Shown: positions 12,858 through 25,500, numbered from the stretch's first letter. The stretch is 64,000 bases of DNA from Neodontobutis hainanensis (GCA_024349245.1 JALDNG010000004.1:1480001-1544000); one strand, 5' to 3'. Notes: generated by a model not told the origin, from the sequence alone. Numbers and translations: made by a program.

Positions 12858-15224
12858 TTACAATTTTATTCCAAAGCTTTAACTTAAGAAATCTGGATTT
12901 TTGTTTTTAATTGAAGATATTTGAGCAAGCCTCTTCATAAGAAGGCCCTTTGACTGAGTTGAAGCATTATTTTCAAGAGCACATAACAACTACTTTACAT
13001 TTATTAAAACACTTTTAGCAGTTTTAGCCTCTTGTCCCTTCTTTTTTAATTCTTAAATTCATAATCACTGCTACGTAACTGTTCAGTCTTGATGTTTTTC
13101 AGACTTGCCTATTAAGGAGCGTGTAAGGTTAGAATAATTTTGGAGAAAACTTTGACAATGTGAATTATAATGTGAGGAACACGAGCTGCTGGATAGTAAT
13201 GAGTTTCTAATTAAATTGCTTTTCAATTGTCACCTGAACATTCTGTACTAGACTGATTTATTAATAAGATTTGTATCAGCCCACCAGCACAAATCTGGTC
13301 TGTTACACTTTCACGTGTTCCAGGATAATTTCCTTCTTGGTAAACTCACTCAAAGTACACATTTATAGAAGAAACAAAGAACAAGGAAAGACCATATAGT
13401 GTTTTATATTATATTATTCCCAAGTAGCAGATTTCTTAACACTAATGGATAACAAATGGGTAAGCATTTAAAGAGCTATTTAGAAAGTGCAAAGCAAGGT
13501 CTTTAACTGAACAAGGCTTGTGACAACATCTTCTCTTGTTGGTTCTACACTAACAATTTAAATATTCAGTTTGGTTTGAACATTATCAAAATGTTTTGTT
13601 CAGATGACTAAACATTATGACCAAAGAAGGCAGGAGTGAAAGCTTTGTTAACCTGCAAGACCCATACTTTTTTATGAGTCAAGTAAGTTCACCTCAGAAA
13701 CAAAAAGGATCTGTGCCCAAACTTGAGCAATACAATAGTTTTAATTTGTTTGTATTTGAGCCATCTGTTGATATTACAAACAACATCAGCTGAGCCAACC
13801 ATTCACCAAGTTCAGGTTTTTCCTCTAGTGATCAATCTACCTCCACATGTACATTAAACATATAAAAAATGAGAGTATTAATATATTATCAGAACAAGTT
13901 TTTGAAATTCTTTTATTTTACATTTATTTTTTCAATTTTACAACTTAGCTTTGTCTCAGGACACCATCCTCAGCGTTTACAGTGAAGCAGGTTCTGCACT
14001 GACACTATAAATATAGTATTTAAGCTGGATGGCAATTGCTTCTTAAAGCTTCTTCCTAATTGCAACAGAATTTTAACATTTTGGGCAAAATGTGTGATTG
14101 TGTAAATGGCCTCTTAATTAATTTTATGGTTCTTACTGTTTCCAGCTTTACTCAGTTTTCCACATTGTGAACCCTGCCCTACAGACTTTTTATATTTATG
14201 CACATTCAATAGAGGCATACTGACAAAATGGTCTTACACAGAAGAGTTTATTATCCAAGAATGGGGTTATACTAACAGTTGATTATTCCTTAATGTTATC
14301 CTAATATGGCCAAAAAGTAGTAAGAATGTATTTCAAGCTTACAAATATCACAAATAATTGTACAACACATTCAATTCTAAGCATTTAAATCCAGTTCAAC
14401 AACAGCAGGTGCAGTGGATACATGTGGTTATATCAGTTTGTTTTGCAGAAAGCAGTGTGTTGACTTTGTGTATGTTCAGTACCTTGGACAGCACCTGTTG
14501 ATATCTCAGCTGCCTCTAGATGGCAGTATGACTCAATCTAACTCTCATATCATTTATTTCTCCTCCCCTGAGCCCAGTGCCCCTCTGCGTGGAAGCCGCA
14601 AGCTGTCTCTTTAATGGGATGTCAAGAAAAGGCAGCACTGTGCATTGCTTGTTTGAAATACAGTTTAAACAATCCTCTTCCTCTAGTCAAAAAGATGCAG
14701 CGTTCCTCTATTTCTCCAGGTCTACTGTCGTCTATGAACTCCCTGTTAGTGTTTTTAGGGAAAGACAGCACTGCAGTGTGTTTTTCTCTCCTCCATGAAT
14801 GGTTGACAAGCAGGTGATTCCCAGGTGAGGTTTTGTGGTGATGTTAAAGCTAGATTTGGATAACACTGCTGCCTCTTATTGGCTGCTGAACAATGCTCAC
14901 ATACAATTTTCGGCATGCTCACAAAATAGATCAGGTTGTCACTTATTATTTCTAGTCTCGTCCATCACACACCGTCACTGTGCCCTTGCTTCAGAGGACA
15001 CTGATTTTGGTGTGATTGAGTATGACCTCACATAATAGCACTGTCGTTGGGCTGAAAAAAATGCCGACACATGCTGCTGTATATGATGCATATGTGAAAA
15101 CAATTAAGATAGTGTCTCCTTTGTGTGAAGGCAAAGTATGTGCATTAGTGTCAGGTTCACAGAATGGGTCATTATTAGACTGCATTCTGTCATTTTAGTA
15201 TCATAGTATGTTTTATCTGCTGTT
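12858..15224. other. Non-coding stretch, no gene seen
   Basis: AT-rich sequence up to about 14400, then a better-composed part (14400-15050) with overlapping open frames of 60-73 codons in several frames on both strands. None shows a domain, signal peptide or splice-consistent extension. I treat these as chance frames. Confidence 0.5.
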
Positions 15225-15710
15225 TAAGGGTGCGTTCAGTGTCTGGTGCGGTTCAAAAGGACTCTGGTGCAGTTTGCTTGGATACGTTTGAAAGCTCCAT
15301 GCAAACTTCAATGCACACAAACCATTCTCTCCAAAATTCCTTCAAAATAGAGATCTCGAAAAGCGCTTCCAGGAAAACTCTGGTGCGGTTCGATTCAAGT
15401 GTGACCCTCAAGTGGACCATGGACGAGCTCAAAAAGGAAGAGAGTTTTTCCCCCCAAAAAATGCCCAACTAAATAAGATGAGAAGATGGGCAACTGAGGT
15501 GAAGCACTGAGAAGGTAACATGCTATAATAGCATTTCAGCTAACAGCACCATCTAGTGTGTTTCTTAAAAAAGGCATTTTTTTTGGTTTGGTCAACAGTT
15601 TAAAATGCCAACTCCAAACACTCGCTGGTCCGGGGCTTTTCGCTGACAAACCAAACTAAACAAATAGTTTTCTGGTTTGGTGCAAACTACATAAGTGAGC
15701 ACAACCCTAA
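15225..15710. mobile_element. hAT-type MITE-like element
   Basis: The left end TTAAGGGTGCGTTCA and the right end, read on the other strand as TTAGGGTTGTGCTCAC, form imperfect terminal inverted repeats about 490 bp apart. The interior repeats the words GGTGCGGTTC and TCTGGTGC in both orientations, typical of the abundant non-autonomous hAT-like repeats of fish. There is no transposase. A clear 8-bp target duplication is not visible, so the exact ends and superfamily are inferred. Confidence 0.6.
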
Positions 15711-16491
15711 GTTGTACTTTATTTACTTTAAGGTAAGGACAACACTCACAACAGACTTGCTTCTTCCAGGAGACGGTATGTGTCCACAATAACTTTTAAT
15801 GGAAGTAAATAAGGAGCAACAATTTTTTTGTCTTTGACCCTAGTGCCAAAAATAAAAAATAAAACAAATTTATAAACCACACAAGTACAAAGTAGCATTT
15901 ATTTTTCATTTTATTTATTGTGGTAAAAAATAAATGGCATTTAGTTAAGTTTATAAAACGTTCTTAGTTTTAAATGTTAATGTCAAGTTTATAAAACAGC
16001 CTATATATAAATGACAGCTTGACATAAAAAAAAAAAATATTACTAAATAGTTTGCTGCTTCCAATTGATTTCCATTTACAATTTTGGGGACCATTCGGTT
16101 TCCCGAGTGTAACTTAGGCGCTCGAAGGGCTCATCTCGACCTTTCATCAGTGTAAACAGTCTAAATGTTAGCATCTAGGATTACCTTTCATAGCTCTTCT
16201 GGACTTTTTGAGCATTGTTGTTTTTTATTTCTATAAAATTGTTCCAGAAAACACTCAATAAAAAGCCTGATAGTTAAAAAAAAGTGAATTGATACATGCC
16301 ATGATATATAGGACATTGAGAGGGATTGCAAAAACAAAGAGTAACACTGTGTTGTAATGAACGGGATGGTGGAAGACAAAGATGGTAGAAACTGAGACAA
16401 AATGGCAGTTCAAAATGTTTATTGAAACCAAAAACAAGAATTTCCAAACTTCCAAAGGAATTCGGGCCACACAGTATATCACACTGTGGCA
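15711..16491. other. Non-coding stretch before the 30-bp array
   Basis: AT-rich, with A-runs near 16027-16037. The last 110 bases (about 16380-16490) read like the arm of an interspersed repeat and lead directly into the minisatellite through a CTGTGGCAGGTGAGTGTGG junction. No gene is seen. Confidence 0.5.
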
Positions 16492-19433
16492 GGTGAGTGT
16501 GGATGAGTCTGATGAGCTGCAGGTGAGTCGGGATGAGTCTGATGAGCTGCAGGTGAGTGGGGATGAGTCTGATGAGCTGCAGGTGAGTGGGGATGAGTCT
16601 GATGAGCTGCAGGTGAGTGTGGATGAGTCTGATGAGCTGCAGGTGAGTCGGGATGAGTCTGATGAGCTGCAGGTGAGTGTGGATGAGTCTGATGAGCTGC
16701 AGGTGAGGATGAGTCTGATGAGCTGCAGGTGAGTGGGGATGAGTCTGATGAGCTGCAGGTGAGTGGGGATGAGTCTGATGAGCTGCAGGTGAGTGGGGAT
16801 GAGTCTGATGAGCTGCAGGTGAGTGGGGATGAGTCTGATGAGCTGCAGGTGAGTCGGGATGAGTCTGATGAGCTGCAGGTTGAGTCAGGATGAGTCTGAT
16901 GAGCTGCAGGTGAGTGGGGATGAGTCTGATGAGCTGCAGGTGAGTGTGGATGAGTCTGATGAGCTGCAGGTGAGTGTGAATGAGTCTGATGAGCTGCAGG
17001 TGAGTGGGGATGAGTCTGATGAGCTGCAGGTGAGTCGGGATGAGTCTGATGAGCTGCAGGTGAGTGGGGATGAGTCTGATGAGCTGCAGGTGAGTGTGGA
17101 TGAGTCTGATGAGCTGCAGGTGAGTCGGGATGAGTCTGATGAGCTGCAGGTGAGTGTGGATGAGTCTGATGAGCTGCAGGTGAGTGTGGATGAGTCTGAT
17201 GAGCTGCAGGTGAGTCGGGATGAGTCTGATGAGCTGCAGGTGAGTGGGGATGAGTCTGATGAGCTGCAGGTGAGAGTGGATGAGTCTGATGAGCTGCAGG
17301 TGAGTGTGGATGAGTCTGATGAGCTGCAGGTGAGTCAGGATGAGTCTGATGAGCTGCAGGTGAGTCGGGATGAGTCTGATGAGCTGCAGGTGAGTCGGGA
17401 TGAGTCTGATGAGCTGCAGGTGAGTCGGGATGAGTCTGATGAGCTGCAGGTGAGTGGGGATGAGTCTGATGAGCTGCAGGTTGAGTCAGGATGAGTCTAA
17501 TGAGCTGCAGGTGAGTGGGGATGAGTCTGATGAGCTGCAGGTGAGTGGGGATGAGTCTGATGAGCTGCAGGTGAGTCGGGATGAGTCTGATGAGCTGCAG
17601 GTGAGTCGGGATGAGTCTGATGAGCTGCAGGTGAGTGTGGATGAGTCTGATGAGCTGCAGGTGAGTGTGGATGAGTCTGATGAGCTGCAGGTGAGTGGGG
17701 ATGAGTCTGATGAGCTGCAGGTGAGTGGGGATGAGTCTGATGAGCTGCAGGTGAGTGTGGATGAGTCTGATGAGCTGCAGGTGAGTGGGGATGAGTCTGA
17801 TGAGCTGCAGGTGAGTCGGGATGAGTCTGATGAGCTGCAGGTGAGTGGGGATGAGTCTGATGAGCTGCAGGTGAGTCGGGATGAGTCTGATGAGCTGCAG
17901 GTGAGTGGGGATGAGTCTGATGAGCTGCAGGTGAGTCGGGATGAGTCTGATGAGCTGCAGGTGAGTGGGGATGAGTCTGATGAGCTGCAGGTGAGTCGGG
18001 ATGAGTCTGATGAGCTGCAGGTTGAGTCAGGATGAGTCTGATGAGCTGCAGGTTGAGTCAGGATGAGTCTGATGAGCTGCAGGTGAGTGGGGATGAGTCT
18101 GATGAGCTGCAGGTGAGTGTGGATGAGTCTGATGAGCTGCAGGTGAGTCGGGATGAGTCTGATGAGCTGCAGGTGAGTGGGGATGAGTCTGATGAGCTGC
18201 AGGTGAGTCGGGATGAGTCTGATGAGCTGCAGGTGAGTGTGGATGAGTCTGATGAGCTGCAGGTGAGTCGGGATGAGTCTGATGAGCTGCAGGTGAGTGT
18301 GGATGAGTCTGATGAGCTGCAGGTGAGTGGGGATGAGTCTGATGAGCTGCAGGTGAGTGGGGATGAGTCTGATGAGCTGCAGGTGAGTCGGGATGAGTCT
18401 GATGAGCTGCAGGTGAGTCAGGATGAGTCTGATGAGCTGCAGGTGAGTCAGGATGAGTCTGATGAGCTGCAGGTGAGTGTGGATGAGTCTGATGAGCTGC
18501 AGGTGAGTGTGGATGAGTCTGATGAGCTGCAGGTGAGTGTGGATGAGTCTGATGAGCTGCAGGTGAGTGGGGATGAGTCTGATGAGCTGCAGGTGAGTCG
18601 GGATGAGTCTGATGAGCTGCAGGTGAGTGTGGATGAGTCTGATGAGCTGCAGGTGAGTGGGGATGAGTCTGATGAGCTGCAGGTGAGTCGGGATGAGTCT
18701 GATGAGCTGCAGGTGAGTGTGGATGAGTCTGATGAGCTGCAGGTGAGTGGGGATGAGTCTGATGAGCTGCAGGTGAGTGGGGATGAGTCTGATGAGCTGC
18801 AGATGAGTGTGGATGAGTCTGATGAGCTGCAGGTGAGTGGGGATGAGTCTGATGAGCTGCAGGTGAGTGTGGATGAGTCTGATGAGCTGCAGGTGAGTCG
18901 GGATGAGTCTGATGAGCTGCAGGTGAGTGGGGATGAGTCTGATGAGCTGCAGGTGAGTCGGGATGAGTCTGATGAGCTGCAGGTGAGTGTGGATGAGTCT
19001 GATGAGCTGCAGGTGAGTCGGGATGAGTCTGATGAGCTGCAGGTGAGTGTGGATGAGTCTGATGAGCTGCAGGTGAGTGTGGATGAGTCTGATGAGCTGC
19101 AGGTGAGTGGGGATGAGTCTGATGAGCTGCAGGTGAGTCGGGATGAGTCTGATGAGCTGCAGGTGAGTCGGGATGAGTCTGATGAGCTGCAGGTGAGTGG
19201 GGATGAGTCTGATGAGCTGCAGGTGAGTGTGGATGAGTCTGATGAGCTGCAGGTGAGTCGGGATGAGTCTGATGAGCTGCAGGTGAGTCAGGATGAGTCT
19301 GATGAGCTGCAGGTGAGTCAGGATGAGTCTGATGAGCTGCAGGTGAGTGTGGATGAGTCTGATGAGCTGCAGGTGAGTGGGGATGAGTCTGATGAGCTGC
19401 AGGTGAGTCGGGATGAGTCTGATGAGCTGCAGG
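16492..19433. repeat. Large 30-bp minisatellite array (about 98 copies)
   Basis: The array is about 2.94 kb of a 30-bp unit with the invariant core CTGATGAGCTGCAGGTGAGT. Units differ mainly at a dinucleotide after GGTGAGT (TG, GG, CG or CA). Length variants are a deleted unit near 16703 and four units with an extra T (about 16881, 17481, 18022 and 18053). One plus frame is open (period DELQVSGDES, with S-V/R/G/Q variants), and all three minus frames are open (HLQLIRLIPT, PAAHQTHPDS, TCSSSDSSPL). This produces spurious frames of up to 680 codons. I do not call a protein: the frames follow from the unit length and lack of stops, frame shifts occur at the extra-T units, and no flanking exon supports them. 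The flanks look like the arms of an interspersed repeat, so the array probably grew inside one. Confidence 0.97.
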
Positions 19434-19600
19434 TGTGTCAGAGTGAATGCAGGCTTCAGGGACTCCGCCCAGACTCCACCCAGCTCCAGACAAACAGACA
19501 AACACACAAGGAAAGGGGAGACAAACACGAGAACACAGGGAAAAGACAGGGATCCTTACACATTGAAAGAAAAATAAAACAGTGACAATCATGTAAGTTG
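19434..19600. repeat. Right flank of minisatellite, repeat-like arm
   Basis: The final unit degenerates into CTGCAGGTGTGTCAGAGTG and continues as a purine-rich sequence ending near AGGGATCCTTACAC. Read on the minus strand, it gives a short hydrophobic start followed by the array, the source of a 680-codon frame with a signal-peptide-like N-terminus (start codon at 19528-19526). The style resembles the internal part of a fish interspersed repeat. The class cannot be named. Confidence 0.4.
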
Positions 19601-22369
19601 TATAATAAATTTAGTATTATTTCTTATAAGTTAGAATCAAATCTTAAGTCAATCTGGTGACATTTTGCTTTATACAAACAATTATGTTAATAATTATGCA
19701 TGTACTGTATGTGGCTGTTGTTTATTGCTGTACAGCCCATGTATGAGGCTAAATAAGGAAACGCTAACAGCCAGGAGCTTTTTATATTTTATGTTGTTGA
19801 AGGTGTGGAGATATAGAAGCATCACATTAATTAAAACGCAAAGAATTAAGTGAAAAAATGTGAAAATAAATAAAGTCCCTGAGCTGTGTAAAGGTGACTT
19901 TGAGAAGGAGGAGTCTGTTGTAAACGGACACAGAGTCCAGGTAATTCAGGATAAAATTCACTCTTTTACAAACACACAACTTCATGTCTACTCTTTTGCT
20001 TTAATTGCCGGCCTAACTATTACAAGAACGTGAAGAGGCAGTCTTTTCTTCATCTGTTGGCACTGTCTCCCGAAATCCAACTCGAATCCAGACAGACCAG
20101 TCTAATTCTTTGTATAGAATAAAAAAATAACTAAAACAACTGGACAGACTAGTGACATGGGCCAAATAAAAGTGTCTTGTATTCAAAGGTGCATTGTGAC
20201 TGTGCTCAAACATTTACTTGAACAAAATGTGATTCCCCAGTCTATAAATTAAGAAATTAAAACTTTATACAGTAGCTGCAAATGTTACTAAACTGTAAAG
20301 AGATTATTTTGACATTTTCATTGCCTGCAAAAAAAACTAAAAAGGATGGAAAAGCCTGTCTAATGAGCAACAGACAATGTCCACCTTTAGAAAATAACAG
20401 CACATCTGACAATGCCACTCAGCCTTATTTCTGCAAGATACCCAATAACCATAGCCATTCTTCGAGCAAGTCCTCCTCAGAGACTTATATACATTTATGT
20501 ACACTTCCTGTTTGTGGACGGTTTCTAATGCTCTCAGAAGCTGTCGTAGTGACAGTGAAAAGCCCAGGTGGGAGTAAATCTTAGAGGCGGGCTTTCTGTT
20601 GGATCGATTGCTGCTTTTGTGTCCCACTGCTGTTATTGAGTTTCCCATGTGCCGCGCTGCTGCCTCTATTGTCTCCCTAACAGTCTCCTTGCTCTGGACT
20701 TTGGGAGGCTACAGGTTAATGGACAAGCTCTAGTGGCGGAGATCTGACCTCCCTCTTCAGTGAATCTTCAACTGCTCAAAAGGTAATTATAAATATATGA
20801 TGTGTTCAGAAATGAGTAATGCTAACCCAAAACACTATAAACAGACATTTTCTTAACAACTTATTTTATCACTAATAGCTTTTCTTTTAAAATCAAAACT
20901 GTTTTCCTTGAATAAACTTAAAAAGGCACTGCGTAACTTTTTGCCTCTAGATGGCACAGATCCTTTTACAGACTGTCTGTGTTGTCTGTTAACTATCCAA
21001 AACCAGCAAGTTTGGAAGTTCTACAACAGTAGGGTCATTTTAATGCATTTTCTACAAATACTTCTTTGCTAGGGTCCAGTGTATCGGCCTTGTTTGAGCT
21101 GCTTTGCGTGTGTCTCAGGAGTGGTCTTTTAAATCAACATTTTCTGTTTGTCTGAGAGGACTGTGTCAGTGAGATTTCTACCAATCACGTTTCTAAATAC
21201 CATTAAATCAATGAGACAATATGTATATTTGGACTGAACTTAAGCAGTGCTACTTTAACTAAAATGTTAACGTAACAGCATGAGAATAACTGTGACACAA
21301 ACCAGCAGCAACCACAATACAGTTTTGGGATAAATGCATCCATCCACCACCACATCTATCTTTGTACACAACATGTAAACAACTGTTTTGTGGGACCCTG
21401 ACCTCCAGCTCTGTCCAAGTTTCATATGTGCAGAAGAAATCATTAATCCATCCTGACTGGACAGAGAAGACATTGTGAATATTATATTTTCTGACTTCAG
21501 TGTAAATTTTAGTTTATGGTGCAATGTCAGAATTTGCATTGGGCTTGAGGCTCGTTACACACTTGAAAATTGCCCAGTCAACCACTGGGTCAACATTTAA
21601 AGAGATACACTTAGACAGACAACCATTCATTTTGTTTTGTGCAAGGCAGAGGACCTGGAGACTCCACACAGATCGGCTGGTGATGGATGTTCCTGGGATC
21701 AAACCCACAAGGAACTCATTAAACAACATATTTCCACTGGGCTTGTTCATAAAAGCCTGTCCTTTTAGGGCTTCCGTGAAATTGCACTGATAAGCACTAA
21801 AGTTTAGCATATGGTTTTGTTGCTCTGTGTCTTTGTGCTTATATCTGTGTCTCCGTGTGCTGGTCTTATATACACACTTATTATGTCTATGTCAACAAGA
21901 ATAATTTTTGTTCAATGCAACAAAAGCATATGTCAAATACATTAAAGTAAAACACTTCTAATGTACAACCCTAAAAATCAAAAAACAGTAAGCATGTTTT
22001 TTTCCCATCTGCCCTGTGAATAAGTAGACTGCTTTCAGACACAAAGATATACAATCACAGCTGATTGACTTGGCTTTTCTAAGCTGCTCTTTTGCATACA
22101 TTTGTAATCTTTTGAGCAGGATGAGTAACAGCCACCATATTGGACATATTCACGGGGTAGCTGTCCTCAATAAAATACAGGGGCAACATAGCGGAAATAT
22201 TTTAGCATTTTCTATCATCATAAATAACCAACTGAAATCCATTGTATCTCATTCGGATTGACTTGAGTCAAAAGGACAAAACACACGTAACATCCGTCTT
22301 CTTTGTCCTTTCATCGTAGTTATTTAGAAATATCTCAGCGGCGAAGTGTTTAAGCTGTGAAAACTAATC

Positions 22370-22595
22370 AAAGCCACTGATGCCACTAATGTAGCCGCCT
22401 CATCTCGGTACGACCAGACTGAAATATGTCCCATGCTCCCAGTGAACACATGATTGATGTTGTAGAAATAACACGGCGCCGAAGCCGGGGGGCCACACGC
22501 TCCTCGATCTCTCCTTGACGTCGAGGAACAGCTGTGTGGTCTGCCTCCAGCATCTGCCCTTGGAGCGTTTTCACTCAGAGCTGAAGAAGACTGAT
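22370..22595. other. GC-rich patch, candidate conserved element
   Basis: A locally GC-rich, CpG-containing block in AT-rich surroundings. A 103-codon minus frame (22324-22635) crosses it, with a Ser/Arg/Gly-rich middle and no domain. It could be a conserved non-coding element, a small CpG island or an unrecognised exon. I prefer non-coding because the frame has no plausible splice pattern. Confidence 0.25.
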
Positions 22596-25500
22596 TTATA
22601 AAACACTCAAAGTTTACGCCTACTTCTTTTATCAATTATCCTAATAGTTATCAGTTATATTAATACTCAAAGGAAATATGAGAGTTTTACAAACAGACAA
22701 CATAGCATTAAAATATAGTATAGTTTATAAATATATCAACCATTGACAGAATCCAAATAAAAGCTGAAAGATACATTTATTACTGTGTTATTATTATTCC
22801 TAAAAACAATTTGGCCCATACATGTGGAATCCAGTGAAGTCTGGCATACTACAAAAAGCTAAAAAGATGAAAAAGATGAAAACATACCCGTTAGCTCATG
22901 TCATACTTATGACTCCAAATTGTATAATTTCATTTAAAAACTATAATTTTGATAATTTTATCTTCTAGAAGCATATATATCAATATATCAGCATATATAT
23001 GTTAGTCCTTCTCAAAAATAAAGCTTTTAAACATTGTTTAAAATGTTATATGCTTTTTTGACAACAAGCGTATAAAGCTGGAGTATGTAAATTTTCCCTG
23101 TGTCAGGAAATGACCTTAAATAGAACATAAATGAGAAGATTTTAGCCAAATAGGGGCAATTAAAACAGTAAAAGCCTTACCTATTCTAGATATGGAATTA
23201 TTTGGTAAACTCCAAATAAAAACTAAAAAATACATCCAAAGCATAGTTTAAAGAATCTGTATCTGGTGTTTAAAGGTGGAGTAGGCAAGTTTTCACTTTG
23301 TCAGAAAATGACCTTGAATCAAGCATAGGTCAGAAGACAGACACTGATGGACATCTTCATGGACCATGACAATAAAAAGCGTCTTAATTGATCTTTAACA
23401 GTGTCTTTGTGTTTTTATTCATCATTCCTTCTTAAAAATGCCATGTGTGTTATGAAAATGTATGTTTGAAGGAAAATAAGAACAGCATCAGCAGCTTCAG
23501 CCATTGATGCAGTAACAGGAGTCTGGTTTGGCAAATTTAATTGTTCCACTGCGTGACTTTTCAGCATGTGCCCCCACTAAGGGCTCATGGGACTTGTGGG
23601 GGTTATGTGGGGTTATCATAAGAAGGAACTGGATCTATCTTAAAAAAAATCTTAGTGTCTGGTGATTGAGATTAATTTAATCTTAATCTACCTCATTATT
23701 TTTGTGTATCTGCGTTTACATCCTATTTTTTGTACAATAACAACGTATAGGATTAGATAAAACCCACTGTAAGACAAAGGAAGGGGATTATTACATTAAA
23801 CAATATTATAAATCTACAAAAAGGACTATATTGAATTAACATTAGACACACCAGGTTGTGACTTTATCTGCAATAACACAGAATCCTTTACTTCTGTCCC
23901 GATTATAATCAATTATAAATCAAGTTTATTTCTAGTAAATTGCTGTAAACCCACTTTGACAAATGCCTTACATCCAAAACTTTTCAAGGCTTATATTTAC
24001 AGATGAATCCTAATTGATGTCCTCAAATGGAATGGACTCTTTAAAAGTGACTAAACAGACTTGTTGTACATCCATGTAGGAGAAAAACATGCTCAAGTGG
24101 CTCCTCAGACTGAAATTATAGGGAAAAAAAACATGGCAATTATAACAGGAAGTGAGAAATCGAGGCTTATTTTCATTAGAGAGCGTAACAGTTTTCTTCC
24201 AAATCTTATTTCAGAGGAATTTCTTCATGTTTTCAAAGTTGTGTTGCGGTAAGTAGCTCTTTCAGTATATGTGAGCCAACTCTACTCTGTATTATTAAGT
24301 GTGACCAAATGTCAGATGAGAGACCGATATGTTCACGTGTGTTTTCACCGTGAAGCTTGAAGGACAACGTGAGATGGGCTGGTGACGCTCCACTGATGAT
24401 TTATTCTGAACTCCAGGCTGACTTCATCATTTCATCATTTTGTAATGACACACTATCCAAAATGGTTTGCACTTATCTCGACCATCGTTTGTTTTCCGAA
24501 ACAACATGAATCTAAAACTCACATTGAGACTGTATAAGGGTCATGTGACAAGGAAGCAGAGCCACAGAGGAAATATGGTTCATACAATCACCCCACCTGA
24601 TCCTAGAGACATTTTTAGGATAAGTTACAAATAAAAAAATGAATGGGGAAAAGCTGACTTAACATTAGAGCGTTGGAAGTCACTGTTATTAGGCTACATG
24701 CTGCATATTTGTCTCAAACAGTGTGATCAAAGTTGTGTTATTATTGTTACTATATTATTACATACATAACCTAACCCTACCTACAATGTAAGTATGTAAG
24801 TACACATTATTCCATTATGTATGTACCTTTTAGTCACATGTTATTACAGTTTGTACCTAATGAAGTAGACACAATGTATAAAGTGTAGTGTCAAATAAAG
24901 TGTGACCATTATTTCTCACTAAGTAATGTGTAACTGCACTAAACATGGCCTGTGCTATAATCCAACTTAAGACTAGTTAAAAAGTTAAAAAGTGAATTTA
25001 CCCATTTTTTCTTCACGCATGTAAAAATAAATATAAGGTTTATTCATCTAATAGCATATTATCTTTTGGAAACAAACCCTTTATGTCCAGCACGTACTGG
25101 AAGCTTTGGCCAATCAAATGCTTGCATTAAGAGAGGTCTCGAGTTGGGGACACTCCCAGTGGCCAACACTGATGTCAACAAGGTGTATTCCAGCTCTGGG
25201 TATGTAGGTTTATTCAGAGAAACAGCGCAAAAAATATACATTAATAGAAAAAAGGTAAGCAATTTTTTTAAATACATGTAAATCTAAAAATAAAAGACCA
25301 ATCATTTGCTATCATCAATGTATTCAGTTTTGTTGCCTTAAAATATAAAGTCAGCAAATTACACATTCAAAAAGGGCTTGTAAGCAATTAGCTAGTGATG
25401 CTAATATCCAGGGAATATTATTTTGTAAAGCAATAGGTGGAATATTAGAAAGGATCTTATTGAAGGGTCTAACAAGAGTCACAGTAAAATTGTTAGTCAT

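Noticed and set aside
15497..15520. A miR-143-like string (GAGGTGAAGCACTGAGAAGG).
   Set aside because: Only partial identity to the mature sequence, with mismatches in the seed, and no flanking complementary arm; it also lies inside the MITE-like element.
16492..19433. Hammerhead ribozyme array: the unit contains CTGATGAG, the conserved CUGANGA core.
   Set aside because: The required second core box (GAAA before the closing stem) and the uridine-rich cleavage triplet arrangement are not present in the 30-bp unit, and three helices cannot be drawn.
16492..19433. C/D-box snoRNA cluster (TGATGA and CTGA words in every unit).
   Set aside because: Thirty bases leave no room for a box C/box D pair with guide region and terminal stem; the two words overlap each other.
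17486..19528. A secreted 680-residue repeat protein on the minus strand.
   Set aside because: The frame owes its length to the stop-free repeat unit, changes peptide type at frame-shifting units, and the signal-peptide-like start falls in repeat-like flank sequence; no splice or homology support.
19930..19955. A miR-26-like string (CAGGTAATTCAGGATAAA).
   Set aside because: The seed (TTCAAGTAAT) is not matched and no hairpin partner is seen nearby.
22324..22635. A 103-residue gene on the minus strand in the GC-rich patch.
   Set aside because: No domain, no homology I recognise, no upstream promoter or splice pattern; length is within chance for a locally GC-rich block.
24770..24800. Interstitial telomeric sequence (CCTAACCCTACC).
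   Set aside because: Only one or two imperfect repeats of CTAACC; part of a decayed dispersed repeat.
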